A stretch of 33,593 nt of DNA from an uncultured Bacteroidaceae bacterium (GTDB lineage Bacteria; Bacteroidota; Bacteroidia; Bacteroidales; Bacteroidaceae). Positions 1 to 7,524 of this stretch are shown in pieces. Numbering within the stretch: the stretch's first letter is position 1; each line of letters starts with the position of its first letter. Position numbers and translations under genes: made by a program. The notes beneath the pieces were generated by a model. The model searched no databases. It was not told where the DNA came from and saw nothing but the letters and a program-made list of their open reading frames with translations. The stretch spans positions 1 to 33,593 of the forward strand of contig CALUJL010000003.1 of assembly GCA_944320955.1 (NCBI GenBank), given 5' to 3'.

Positions 1-48
1 AATGCAGGGTCGCCAATTCCCGACAACATTTCGCCATTTTCAGTCAAA

Positions 49-85
49 TCGTACCCCTTTTTTGAAGATTTTGTCAGGGGTACGA
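49..85. repeat. 9-bp inverted repeat near left edge
   Basis: TCGTACCCC at 49-57 is the exact reverse complement of GGGGTACGA at 77-85, with an A/T-rich 19-nt spacer. It lies downstream of the tRNA-Lys gene. On the minus strand an ATG at 37 opens a frame that runs off the window after 12 codons. The repeat could be an operator or a recombinase arm site, but nothing here proves a function. No gene can be called in 1-148. Confidence 0.4.
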
Positions 86-148
86 ATAAGCCACTATTTT
101 TTGTCTGTCAGTGACCTTTTCGTGGCGTTTATGGTAGCCAAAAGGCAA

Positions 149-186
149 TAAAAAAAGTCCCACAAAATATTGATTTTGTAGGACTT
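149..186 (-). terminator. rho-independent terminator after tRNA-Lys
   Basis: Arms 155-168 and 173-186 form a 14-bp stem with one mismatch and a 4-nt loop. On the minus strand the hairpin is followed by seven T residues (149-155). An outer pair, AGCCAAAAGGC (136-146) and GCCTTTTGGCT (201-211), can extend the cruciform. The position about 30 nt past the tRNA end fits transcription termination of the tRNA-Lys unit. Confidence 0.85.
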
Positions 187-218
187 GTCTTTTTGTTGTC
201 GCCTTTTGGCTTTTCTTC

Positions 219-294
219 TGGTGATCCGCTTGGGGCTCGAACCCAAGACCCCAACATTAAAAGTGTTGTGCTCTACCAACTGAGCTAGCGAATC
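219..294 (-). tRNA. tRNA-Lys (anticodon UUU)
   Basis: Read on the minus strand, the acceptor arm GATTCGC (294-288) pairs with GCGGATC (229-223). The D-arm, a CAACA/TGTTG anticodon stem around the loop CTTTTAA (anticodon TTT), and the T-arm with GGTTCGAGCCC are all present. The discriminator is A, and the CCA end is encoded at 221-219. Total length is 76 nt including CCA. It stands alone, with its own promoter upstream and a strong terminator downstream. Confidence 0.96.
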
Positions 295-309
295 TCCGTT
301 TTTGCGCTG

Positions 310-340
310 CAAAGGTACGGACTTTTGCGGAATAGGCAAA
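310..340 (-). promoter_or_regulatory. promoter of tRNA-Lys
   Basis: The minus strand carries TTTG (340-337), a 19-nt spacer, and TACCTTTG (317-310). This is a near-perfect match to the Bacteroidetes housekeeping promoter (TTTG, then TAnnTTTG), placed 15 nt before the tRNA 5' end. Confidence 0.8.
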
Positions 341-465
341 CCTTTTCTGCGTTTTTTTCTTCCGGTATGCGCTTTTTTATGCAGAACGGGGCGCTTACGT
401 CGCGGCTTAATTACACTGCGGCATCATGGGATAAATCCGGAAAGGGCTTCGCGCCGGACAACGAA

Positions 466-623
466 GCTAAACCTCCAATCGGCCATTAGACCGCCATAAA
501 GCCACATCAGAGAATAATGCTTCCCCGTCCGCTTCAGCCCTATTGTCGCCCATGCGGCGGGCAACCTGCCTGACAAGAGGACTAAACCAGATTGGCTCTC
601 TAATGACCGATTAGGGTTAAAGC
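466..623. repeat. 158-bp element with 25-nt terminal inverted repeats
   Basis: The sequence at 466-490 closely matches the reverse complement of 599-623; about 21 of 25 positions align when one small indel is allowed. The core TAATCGG(T/C)CATTAGA is almost perfect. The 108 bp between the arms show no convincing gene. An 81-codon minus frame crosses it, but it has unusual composition and no recognisable domain. It may be a miniature inverted-repeat element or a structured RNA. The rest of the gene-free stretch 341-776 shows only the short-repeat array and the hairpin listed below. Confidence 0.5.
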
Positions 624-631
624 CCGGGGCG

Positions 632-698
632 AAAAAAGTACCACAGGATTTTCGAAAAAGCGGCAACACTTTCGTCGAAAAGCGCTGCCGCTTTTTCC
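632..698. repeat. short palindromic repeat array, copy 1
   Basis: Two to three tandem units of about 21-23 nt begin near 632, 655 and 678, each shaped as an A-run, a GC-rich core and a T-run. GAAAAAGCGGCA (654-665) pairs exactly with TGCCGCTTTTTC (686-697), so the pair of units forms a 12-bp hairpin ending in T-runs on both strands. It lies about 80 bp beyond the stop of the minus-strand permease gene and could act as its terminator. Related arrays occur at four other places in this window. Confidence 0.6.
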
Positions 699-726
699 AG
701 CGAGTGCCGGAGCTTGTGTATCATAG

Positions 727-756
727 CTGCAGAAGGCTATGAAAACACTTCTGCAG
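727..756 (-). terminator. hairpin after the AI-2E-type permease gene
   Basis: CTGCAGAAG (727-735) and CTTCTGCAG (748-756) form a perfect 9-bp stem with a 12-nt loop, starting 20 bp past the permease stop codon on the minus strand. There is no clear T-run directly after it, so it is a weak terminator candidate. The stronger hairpin at 654-697 may do that job. Confidence 0.35.
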
Positions 757-776
757 GCTCCTTTTTCAAGAAGGGG

Positions 777-1985
777 TCATTGGCCCTCCCCGCCATCCGC
801 TTTTTCCGCCCGAGCGGGGGGCTCGTCCGTCGGCTGCGGCGCAGCCTGCGAAGGCCCGGAAAAGGGGAAGAGGGAGGAAAGGGAGGACAATTCGCCGGCC
901 TCGTCCTGCCCGTCACGATAGAGGCGGTAACGCCGGTAGTAAGCCAGCATCAGGGAGGTGACGGGAAGGGCTATGACCATGCCGGTAATGCCGAGCAGCG
1001 TGCCCCAGACGGAGAGGGAGAGCAGGATGATGGCGGGGTTCAGTCCGGTGATGCGCCCCATGATGCGCGGCACGAGCAGCATGTCTTCTATCATCTGCAC
1101 CAGGGCAAAAACCAGAAAAAGATAGAAAAGCAGGAGCCAGAAGCTCTCGCCCGTGTCGGCCGACTTGAGGAGCGTCAGCAGAATCGTGGGGAAGAGGGCG
1201 ATGACTTTCATGTAGGGAATCAGCGTGAGCAGCCCCACGAAGAGCCCCATGGCTATGGCCATAGGCAAATCGATGAGCAGGAATCCGATAGAGGTGAGCA
1301 CCGCCACGAGCAAGGCGATGAGCGACTGGCCGCGGAAGTAGCGGTTCATGGCATTCTTCACGTCGTTTACCAGACGCGCCGCCCCGATCCGGTGGCGGGA
1401 GGGCAGCAAACCGACCCAACCGCCCGTCAGGGCCTCGTAATCCAGCAGGATAAAAAATGTATAGAGCAGCACAAGCAGCCCCGTCCCCACGGCTCCCAGC
1501 AAAGAGAAGGACTGGGAGAGGAGTTTCTGCAGGCGCGGCAGGAGAACTTCGCCGATGTTCATGAAATTCTCCTTCGTCAGATACTGGCCGAGGAGCTCGA
1601 AATCGACATGGCGGTTGACGAACCGGCTCAGCGCCGAGGGGATGAGCCCGGCTTGCCCCTCGTCTTCGCCCAGATAGCGGGTGATGAGCCTGTTCACTTT
1701 GCCCAGCTCTTCAAAAATCGGGGGCACCACCAGTTCGTATATGCCCCACAGCAGGAGGCCCACCACCAGCAGCGTACAGAAAATGGCCACCCCTCGGCTC
1801 TTCATGCGCAGGGTGTATTGGAAAAAGCCCACCATGGGATGCAGGAAATAGGCCAGGAGCATCGCCACACAGAAGGGGAAAAGCGCTCCCTCCAGCAGGT
1901 AAACCAGATAGAAGACGGCCACTACCAGGACGCCGATGATGAGGTAACGCGCAAAACGGTCGAAAGTAATCGGAGATTCGAGCAT
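777..1985 (-). CDS. AI-2E family (PerM/YdiK-type) membrane permease
   Basis: The protein is about 402 aa and very hydrophobic, with several predicted membrane segments and the usual layout of the AI-2E transporter family: an N-terminal helix pair (YLIIGVLVVAVFYLVYLL), a soluble middle part, then a C-terminal membrane block with LLTLIPYMKVIALFPTIL and ITGLNPAIILLSLSVWGTLLG. Family members export or exchange small molecules or ions; the name from autoinducer-2 export does not prove that substrate. I place the start at the ATG at 1985 (MLESPITFDRF) rather than the in-frame ATG at 2021, because the shorter protein fits the family. The last ~45 residues are an acidic Pro/Ala-rich tail of unknown role. 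It is divergent from rsmI, with a TATTTTTG promoter element upstream. Confidence 0.88.
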   Translation of the reverse strand: MLESPITFDRFARYLIIGVLVVAVFYLVYLLEGALFPFCVAMLLAYFLHPMVGFFQYTLRMKSRGVAIFCTLLVVGLLLWGIYELVVPPIFEELGKVNRLITRYLGEDEGQAGLIPSALSRFVNRHVDFELLGQYLTKENFMNIGEVLLPRLQKLLSQSFSLLGAVGTGLLVLLYTFFILLDYEALTGGWVGLLPSRHRIGAARLVNDVKNAMNRYFRGQSLIALLVAVLTSIGFLLIDLPMAIAMGLFVGLLTLIPYMKVIALFPTILLTLLKSADTGESFWLLLFYLFLVFALVQMIEDMLLVPRIMGRITGLNPAIILLSLSVWGTLLGITGMVIALPVTSLMLAYYRRYRLYRDGQDEAGELSSLSSLFPFSGPSQAAPQPTDEPPARAEKADGGEGQ

Positions 1986-2081
1986 ATATATAAAAAGGAA
2001 TAAACAGCAGAAATGAGCCAAAACCCGGCCGCTTCACCGGCGCAGCGAATGCAAGAAAAGGTAAAAGCAGGCCGTTTGCTG

Positions 2082-2089
2082 CAAAAATA
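2082..2089 (-). promoter_or_regulatory. -7 element upstream of the AI-2E-type permease
   Basis: The minus strand reads TATTTTTG, matching TAnnTTTG, about 97 nt before the chosen ATG at 1985. No clear -33 TTTG is visible. Confidence 0.5.
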
Positions 2090-2123
2090 ATGTATTTTTC
2101 GCTGCCGACTTTCAGATTCTCTT

Positions 2124-2131
2124 TATATTTG
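2124..2131 (+). promoter_or_regulatory. -7 element upstream of rsmI
   Basis: TATATTTG matches TAnnTTTG and ends 19 nt before the rsmI ATG. The -33 motif is not obvious. It probably drives rsmI and the overlapping genes after it. Confidence 0.6.
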
Positions 2132-2150
2132 CCCAAAAAGTTTCGTCACG

Positions 2151-2891
2151 ATGGGAAAGCTTTTCATCGTTCCCACGCCGGTCGGCAATCTGGAGGACAT
2201 CACCTTGCGTGCTCTTCGCATACTGCGCGAAGCCGATGCCGTATTGGCCGAAGACACGCGCACTACCGGCATCCTGCTCAACCACTACGACATCAGGAAG
2301 CCCCTGCTGGCCCACCACAAGTTCAATGAGCACCGGACCGTCGAACAGCTGGCCGGGCGCATCGAATCGGGCGAGTGGCAGACGGTGGCCCTTGTGTCCG
2401 ATGCCGGCACCCCCGGCATATCCGACCCCGGGTTCATGCTGGCCCGCCTCTGCGCGGAGCGGGGCATCGAGGTAGAATGCCTCCCCGGGCCGACGGCCTG
2501 CATCCCCGCCCTCGTGGACTCCGCCCTGCCGTGCGACCGCTTTGCATTCGAGGGTTTCCTGCCGCAGAAGAAGGGCCGCCAGAGCCGGCTCGAAGCCCTG
2601 CGCGAAGAAAGCCGCACCATGGTCTTCTACGAGTCCCCCCACCGGGTAGTGAAAGCCCTCGCCCAGATGGCCGAGACCTTTGGCGAAGACCGCCCCGCGG
2701 CCACCGTGCGCGAAATCTCCAAACTGCACGAAGAGACCCTCCGGGGCACACTCGGCGAACTCCTCCGGCACTTCAGCGAAGAAGAACCGCGGGGGGAATT
2801 CGTCATCGTCGTAGGCGGGAAACCCGCTCCCCCCAAGGAGAAACGCTCCAAATATTCCGACATTAACTCCCAAAACGAAGAAGAAATATGA
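2151..2891 (+). CDS. rsmI: 16S rRNA (cytidine(1402)-2'-O)-methyltransferase
   Basis: RsmI methylates the 2'-OH of C1402 in the decoding centre of 16S rRNA, using S-adenosylmethionine. The 246-aa protein is a full-length SAM-dependent tetrapyrrole-methylase-fold enzyme. Diagnostic blocks are LFIVPTPVGNLEDITLRAL at the N-terminus, the LAEDTRTTGILL segment, LVSDAGTPGISDPG near residues 83-96, CLPGPTA, and the FEGFLPQKKGRQ and FYESPHR blocks in the second half. Its last codons overlap the next gene in an ATGA junction, which suggests translational coupling to the lipoprotein downstream. Confidence 0.96.
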   Translation: MGKLFIVPTPVGNLEDITLRALRILREADAVLAEDTRTTGILLNHYDIRKPLLAHHKFNEHRTVEQLAGRIESGEWQTVALVSDAGTPGISDPGFMLARLCAERGIEVECLPGPTACIPALVDSALPCDRFAFEGFLPQKKGRQSRLEALREESRTMVFYESPHRVVKALAQMAETFGEDRPAATVREISKLHEETLRGTLGELLRHFSEEEPRGEFVIVVGGKPAPPKEKRSKYSDINSQNEEEI

Positions 2892-3748
2892 AAAAACTAT
2901 TGTTCCTTTTCAGTGCAGGGGCAACACTTCTGCTCGCTGCATGCAACGATTCCGCGAAAGACACCGCCCGCCTGCAAGCGACCAACGACTCCCTTCGCGC
3001 ACAAATAGCAGCCCGCGACAGCGAAATGGACTCCGTCCTGACGATTTTCAACGAGATTCAGGAAGGATTCACCCAGATCAGCCAGGCACAGAACCGCATC
3101 ACCCTCTCCCGCACGGGAGACCCCGGCGACCTCCAGGCCGCAAGAGCCCAGATACAGGAGGACATGAAATTCATCATCACCACGATGCGGAGCAACAAAG
3201 AACGCATCGCCCAACTCCAGGCCCAGGTCAAGAAACAAGGCATGAACACCGCGGCCATGGAGAAAACCCTTGCCTCCATGCAGGAAGAGCTGCAGCTCCG
3301 TAACCAGCAGATCGAGACCCTCCAGCAAGAACTCCAGCAGCGCAACATACAACTCGAAGGCCTGGACAGCGAAATCAACGAGCTGAACGCCGACATCGAA
3401 GCACTCCACATAGACAATACCCACAAGGCCAACGTCATGGCCGAACAGGACAAAGACCTCCACACGGCCTACTTCGCCATCGGGACCCAGCGCGAGCTGA
3501 AGGAGAAGCGCATCCTCGAAGACGGCGAAGTGCTCAAGGGCAACTACGAAAAGGACTACTTCACGACCGTCGACATACGCTCCTGCAACACAATCTCCCT
3601 CATGGCCAAAAAAGCCAAGCTCCTCACCACGCACCCCGCCGCATCGTACGAGCTGACCAAGGGCGCCGACAAGAACCTCACCCTCAAGATAAACGACCCG
3701 GAGGCCTTCTGGAGCATCTCTAAATACCTCGTTGTCCGCGTGTGGTAA
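2888..3748 (+). CDS. coiled-coil lipoprotein (Cbp1-like family)
   Basis: The 286-aa protein starts with a lipoprotein signal (MKKLLFLFSAGATLLLAAC, lipobox LAAC, mature Cys19). A long Gln/Glu-rich heptad region follows (about residues 25-195, for example ELQLRNQQIETLQQELQQRN), which is a coiled coil. A compact C-terminal domain of about 90 residues includes AYFAIGTQRELKEKRIL, YFTTVDIR and FWSISKYLVVRVW. From memory this layout resembles the Bacteroidales family annotated as Cbp1 collagen-binding adhesin; I cannot confirm that binding role here. The start overlaps rsmI by 4 nt, and the end overlaps the GTG start of the HAD gene. It is probably anchored in the outer membrane with the rod facing the periplasm or the surface. 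Confidence 0.8.
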   Translation: MKKLLFLFSAGATLLLAACNDSAKDTARLQATNDSLRAQIAARDSEMDSVLTIFNEIQEGFTQISQAQNRITLSRTGDPGDLQAARAQIQEDMKFIITTMRSNKERIAQLQAQVKKQGMNTAAMEKTLASMQEELQLRNQQIETLQQELQQRNIQLEGLDSEINELNADIEALHIDNTHKANVMAEQDKDLHTAYFAIGTQRELKEKRILEDGEVLKGNYEKDYFTTVDIRSCNTISLMAKKAKLLTTHPAASYELTKGADKNLTLKINDPEAFWSISKYLVVRVW

Positions 3749-4575
3749 GGTACAAGAACCTCTTTTTCGACCTCGACGATACCCTCTGGGATACTGCCGC
3801 CAATTCGCGCGACAGCCTCTCAGAGGCTTTCGTATACTGCCGCCTCGACCGCTTTTTCCCCGGCTTCGAGGAGTTTTCACGCCTCTATTCCGCCCACAAC
3901 GAGCAGCTCTGGGCCGACTATGCCGCGGGGAAGATAGACAAAGACCGGCTCAACTTCGAACGCTTCGCCCACCCCTTCCGCCTCGCCGGGCAGGAAACGG
4001 GCGACTACCGCGGCTTCCGCCCGCTCGATGCCCAAGGCATACTCCCGCCCGGGGCCGCAGCCCGCGCCACCGGCCGCCCGCTCCTCGAAACCTTTGCCAA
4101 GCACTTCTTCGCCCTCATCCCTACGAAGACAAAGACCCTCCCCCACGCCTTCGCCGTCCTCCAAGCCCTGCGCGGACGCGGCTACCGCCTCTTCATCCTC
4201 TCCAACGGCTTCCGCGAACTCCAGAGCCGCAAGATGCGCAACTCCGGACTCGACGCCTATTTCCGGAAAGTCCTGCTCTCCGACGACATCGGCCTGCTCA
4301 AGCCCAACCCCCGGTTCTTCCACTTCGCCCTCTCCGCCACGCAGAGCCTCCCGCGCGAGAGCCTCATGATCGGCGACAACCTGCGCACCGACATCCTCGG
4401 AGCCTACCATGCCGGCATCGACCAGCTCTACTTCAATCCCCGCCGGCTCCCCATCCCCGCCGCCAGCCCGCCGCCCACATCGCCCACGGCGCCCGCGCTC
4501 CCCGCCCCGCCCCCCGGGTGGAAGCCCACCTTCGAGGTGCATTCGCTTGCCGAAATCCCCTCCCTGCTGCCCTGA
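3742..4575 (+). CDS. HAD-superfamily hydrolase, YjjG-like
   Basis: The 277-aa protein is a subfamily IA HAD phosphatase. Motif I is FFDLDDTLWD (residues 8-17, nucleophile and acid/base Asp), motif II is ILSNGF, motif III is the Lys in GLLKPNP, and motif IV is MIGDNLRTDI. YjjG-type enzymes dephosphorylate nucleotides, including non-canonical pyrimidine monophosphates; substrate is not provable from sequence. The GTG at 3742 overlaps the upstream stop codon by 7 nt, and no ATG lies close by in frame, so I accept GTG. Oddly, the C-terminal region, usually a short turn after the FNP motif, carries a Pro/Ala-rich insertion of about 20 residues before the final PTFEVHSLAEI segment. Confidence 0.85.
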   Translation: MVRYKNLFFDLDDTLWDTAANSRDSLSEAFVYCRLDRFFPGFEEFSRLYSAHNEQLWADYAAGKIDKDRLNFERFAHPFRLAGQETGDYRGFRPLDAQGILPPGAAARATGRPLLETFAKHFFALIPTKTKTLPHAFAVLQALRGRGYRLFILSNGFRELQSRKMRNSGLDAYFRKVLLSDDIGLLKPNPRFFHFALSATQSLPRESLMIGDNLRTDILGAYHAGIDQLYFNPRRLPIPAASPPPTSPTAPALPAPPPGWKPTFEVHSLAEIPSLLP

Positions 4576-4592
4576 GAGGGCCGCACCGGCAC

Positions 4593-4661
4593 GAAATTTC
4601 CCCTGCCGCTTTTCCCGAAAAGCGCAGGCACTTTTTCCCAAAACCCCAAGCACTTTTTCCG
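4593..4661. repeat. short palindromic repeat array, copy 2
   Basis: Three units (about 4593-4617, 4618-4639, 4640-4661), the last two exactly 22 nt long, each follow the pattern A-run, GC-rich core, CTTTT(T)CCC/G. The stretch 4596-4624 is identical over 29 nt to 9070-9098 in another array. The array fills most of the gap between the HAD stop (4575) and the ATG at 4665, so it occupies the translation initiation region of the next gene. Confidence 0.7.
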
Positions 4662-4664
4662 CCT

Positions 4665-5447
4665 ATGCTTACCACTTTCGACCTCATCTACTTCAGCCCC
4701 ACCTTCACCACACGGCAGATCCTGCGCGAAATCGCCTCCCTCCGTCCCGGCAAACTGCGCCAGGAAGCCGACCTCACCCCCTGCGGTTCCTCCTTCTCCC
4801 GCAGCTACTCCTCCACTGAAGCCCTGCTCGTCGGCTTCCCCGTCTATGCCGGGCGCGTCCCGGAGACCTTCGTCGAACGCCTCCGCGGGCTGCAGGCCGA
4901 CGGCACGCCCGCCGTCATCGTGGCCGTCTACGGCAACCGCGCCTACGACGACGCCCTGCTCGAAATGAAAACCCTCCTCGAAGCCCGCGGATTCCGCACC
5001 GCCGCAGCCGCCGCCTTCGTGGCCCGCCACAACATCGTCCCCCGCATCGCCGCCCACCGCCCCGATGCGGAAGACCTGGCCGCCGCACGCCGTTTTGCCC
5101 GCGAACTCTTCGACAAAATGGAAAACACCCCCTCCCCCGCCCCCGACAGCCCCGGCCTGCCCGTCAAGGGGAACACCCCCTTCCGCCCCTACCACCGCAT
5201 GACCGTCCATCCCGCCGCCGGCCGCGCCTGCACCTCCTGCGGCCTCTGCGCCCGCGAGTGCCCCGTCGGCGCCATCCCGGCGCAAGACCCGCGGCAGACC
5301 GACGCTCAACGCTGCATCACCTGCATGCGCTGCGTCTACGTCTGCCCCAGCCACGCGCGCAAGCTCCCCCTGCTCGCACGCCTCCTGACGCGCAAGAAAC
5401 TCTCCGAACTCTGCAAGGGCCGCAAACAACCCGAGTGGGTACTCTGA
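4665..5447 (+). CDS. EFR1-type flavodoxin/ferredoxin iron-sulfur protein
   Basis: The 260-aa protein has an N-terminal flavodoxin-like half (LIYFSPTFTTRQILREIA, then GFPVYAGRVPETF, then AVIVAVYGNRAYDDALLEM). The C-terminal half holds two 4Fe-4S clusters, CTSCGLCARECPVGAIP and CITCMRCVYVCPSHARK, near residues 188-230. This combination is the EFR1 family of ferredoxin-like electron carriers common in anaerobes; partners are unknown. The ATG at 4665 gives a flavodoxin start of normal length. The frame is open far upstream, but only as a shadow of the HAD gene. Only three bases separate a repeat array from the start codon. Convergent with the GT51 gene. Confidence 0.9.
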   Translation: MLTTFDLIYFSPTFTTRQILREIASLRPGKLRQEADLTPCGSSFSRSYSSTEALLVGFPVYAGRVPETFVERLRGLQADGTPAVIVAVYGNRAYDDALLEMKTLLEARGFRTAAAAAFVARHNIVPRIAAHRPDAEDLAAARRFARELFDKMENTPSPAPDSPGLPVKGNTPFRPYHRMTVHPAAGRACTSCGLCARECPVGAIPAQDPRQTDAQRCITCMRCVYVCPSHARKLPLLARLLTRKKLSELCKGRKQPEWVL

Positions 5448-5481
5448 CAGAAAACGGCCGCCCGCACCCCGCCGTCCGCCC

Positions 5482-7503
5482 TCACTCCCGAGGCGCGGAC
5501 AAGTCGGGCTGCAGCGGGAGTTCCTCCGGAAAATCCGAGAAATCCAGCCTGACGGCCAGCGAATCCGCAGCCCCCGCCTCCAAACCCTGCACCGCAGGCC
5601 CCGTCACCACCACCTGCGCCGGCGAAACCTGCGCCGCTTCCTCCTCCGATATCACGCCCCGCGCCGCCAGCAAGCGCCCGATCAGCCGGAAGTAGCCCTC
5701 CAATTTCGGGCTCACGCGGCCGCCGTCGACCAGCAGGCCCCGGTATCTCTTCGGCCGCGGCACCAGGGCTGCCAGGAAGACAGCCTCGCTCGGCGTGAGC
5801 TGCCGCAGATCCCGCTTCGAGAAGTAGAACCCGGCCGCCTCGCGCACGCCGTAGACGCCCGGGCCCCACTCGCAGATATTCAGGTAGACCTCATACATCC
5901 GGCGTTTGCTGCAGAGGTTCTGGCTTTCGATGAGCCACGTGAGCACAGCCTCCTCCAGCTTTCGGAATAAGTTCTTGTTCCGGTTCAGAAACACGTTCTT
6001 CACCAGCTGCATCGATATGGTGCTTCCGCCACGGGCGAAGCGGCGGAGGCGCAAATCATGCACCAAAGCCAGCCGGAGCGCTTCGAGACGGAAGCCTTCA
6101 TGCCCGTAAAACGAACCGTCCTCCGACTGCATGACGGCTTGCTGCAACACTTCGGGTATGCTGTCCAGCGGCAAATAGCCCGGGTGGCTCGGCCCTACGG
6201 GAAACGTGCGCACCGGGATGCCGCCCTCGTAGGCCGTATAGAGGAACTCCCGGTTGAGTTTCAGCAAGTCCGAAGCCCCGAAGTCCACAATGCGGAAGCC
6301 CTCCGTCCGGACACTGCTCTCCAAGCGCAGGGAGTCGAGGCGGTCGAAGTCGGCGTCCAGCAGGAAATGCCAGGCCAGCTTCCCCTCCGTGCGTATTCCG
6401 GCCAGCGACTCGAACAGCGCGGCAGGCAGCGCGTCGAAAAACCGCTGCGCCGGGAAGAAAGGCTGCTCCACGGCCAGCCGCACCTTCCAGTCCTCCCCCG
6501 CAGGCTTCTGCACCCGGATGGAAGGACTGAAGGAGAAACCGTTGAAAGAAAAGGAAGAACCGTCCGCCAGCTCCGCATAGTCCGCCCCGACCGCCGCATC
6601 GCAATCCACGGCGAGCTGCCTCATCCACACCGGGACGGGCGCCAAACTGCGGTTGTCCACCGTCAGACTGTCGAAATCGAGCCTCCCCTTGAGCCGCGTC
6701 ACGCCGCCGGAGCGCGATTCGTCGAGCCTCAACGACAAAGAGCGGAAGGAAACCTGCGTATCCCACTGCCGCAAACCCGGCACATACACCGCCGCTCCGC
6801 CGCTTCCCCCGAGGTTCAAGGCCAGACTCCTGCGGGAAGGGAGCAAATGCCCCTCCACTGTCCAACGCCAGCGGCCGCCGTGGGTGAAAATCTCGGCCTC
6901 TTCGCTGAAATTCCCCTCCTCCTCGCGGAAACGGGGCAGACGCACGCCCAGCAGACGGCCGTCGCGTTCGTAGCTGACCTGCAGGTCTTCCACCTCGGCC
7001 CGCTCGGGCAAGAGGCGGAAAAGCAAGCCCAGGAGGCGGTCGGCCTGCTGCCCGTAGTCGCGCCGGGCAGGGGCGGAAGAAGTGCCTCCCCCGCCGAAAA
7101 GAAACGAATAGTTGGCCTCCGCGCCCGACTTCACCGCCGTCAGGCGCAGGCCCCGGCAGCATACCTCGCGCACGTCCGGCTCACCGAAGAGCAGACTCCA
7201 CCAGTCCAGGCTCACCGAAGCGTAGCCCAGGCTCAGCAGCGTATCCGCCCCTTCCGGCACGACGGTGAGCCGCTCCACGACCACATCGCCCAAGCCCTCC
7301 AGCCGCAGCGCCGCATAGTCCACGCTTACGCCCCGCTCCCGCTCAAAACGCTCAATGCGGGAAGAGGCGAAATGCTCCAGCAGGCGGTTGCGCAAGAGGT
7401 AGAGCGCAGTAGCGGCAACGGCCAGCCCGATGGCGGCCACTGCCGCATAGCGGCCGCCGCGGCGCTTCATCCACCGGCCGATACGGGCAAGACTCTTCTT
7501 CAT
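5482..7503 (-). CDS. AsmA-like region fused to GT51 peptidoglycan glycosyltransferase
   Basis: The 673-aa protein has an Arg-rich cytoplasmic start and one membrane segment (about 20-38). About 380 residues of beta-rich, AsmA-like sequence follow; this assignment rests on style, not motifs. A C-terminal family-51 glycosyltransferase domain begins near residue 440. GT51 signatures are clear: SEDGSFYGHEG (460-470, catalytic Glu461), RGGSTISMQLVKN (491-503), RKLEEAVLTWLIE, and KRRMYEVYLNICEWGPGVYG (533-552). There is no transpeptidase domain, so it should polymerise lipid II into glycan strands without cross-linking. Known monofunctional enzymes are much shorter (about 240 aa), so the long N-terminal periplasmic region is noteworthy. 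It starts 21 nt after the esterase gene, probably in one transcript. Confidence 0.88.
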   Translation of the reverse strand: MKKSLARIGRWMKRRGGRYAAVAAIGLAVAATALYLLRNRLLEHFASSRIERFERERGVSVDYAALRLEGLGDVVVERLTVVPEGADTLLSLGYASVSLDWWSLLFGEPDVREVCCRGLRLTAVKSGAEANYSFLFGGGGTSSAPARRDYGQQADRLLGLLFRLLPERAEVEDLQVSYERDGRLLGVRLPRFREEEGNFSEEAEIFTHGGRWRWTVEGHLLPSRRSLALNLGGSGGAAVYVPGLRQWDTQVSFRSLSLRLDESRSGGVTRLKGRLDFDSLTVDNRSLAPVPVWMRQLAVDCDAAVGADYAELADGSSFSFNGFSFSPSIRVQKPAGEDWKVRLAVEQPFFPAQRFFDALPAALFESLAGIRTEGKLAWHFLLDADFDRLDSLRLESSVRTEGFRIVDFGASDLLKLNREFLYTAYEGGIPVRTFPVGPSHPGYLPLDSIPEVLQQAVMQSEDGSFYGHEGFRLEALRLALVHDLRLRRFARGGSTISMQLVKNVFLNRNKNLFRKLEEAVLTWLIESQNLCSKRRMYEVYLNICEWGPGVYGVREAAGFYFSKRDLRQLTPSEAVFLAALVPRPKRYRGLLVDGGRVSPKLEGYFRLIGRLLAARGVISEEEAAQVSPAQVVVTGPAVQGLEAGAADSLAVRLDFSDFPEELPLQPDLSAPRE

Positions 7504-7524
7504 ACGCTGCAGGAGAAAAGAGGG

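Noticed and set aside
341-650. RNase P RNA, tmRNA or other housekeeping RNA
   Set aside because: I looked for their conserved core segments on both strands and did not find them.
424-669. 81-codon minus-strand frame in the first gene-free region
   Set aside because: It spans the inverted-repeat element and the short-repeat array, has no signal or domain, and is better explained by those non-coding structures.
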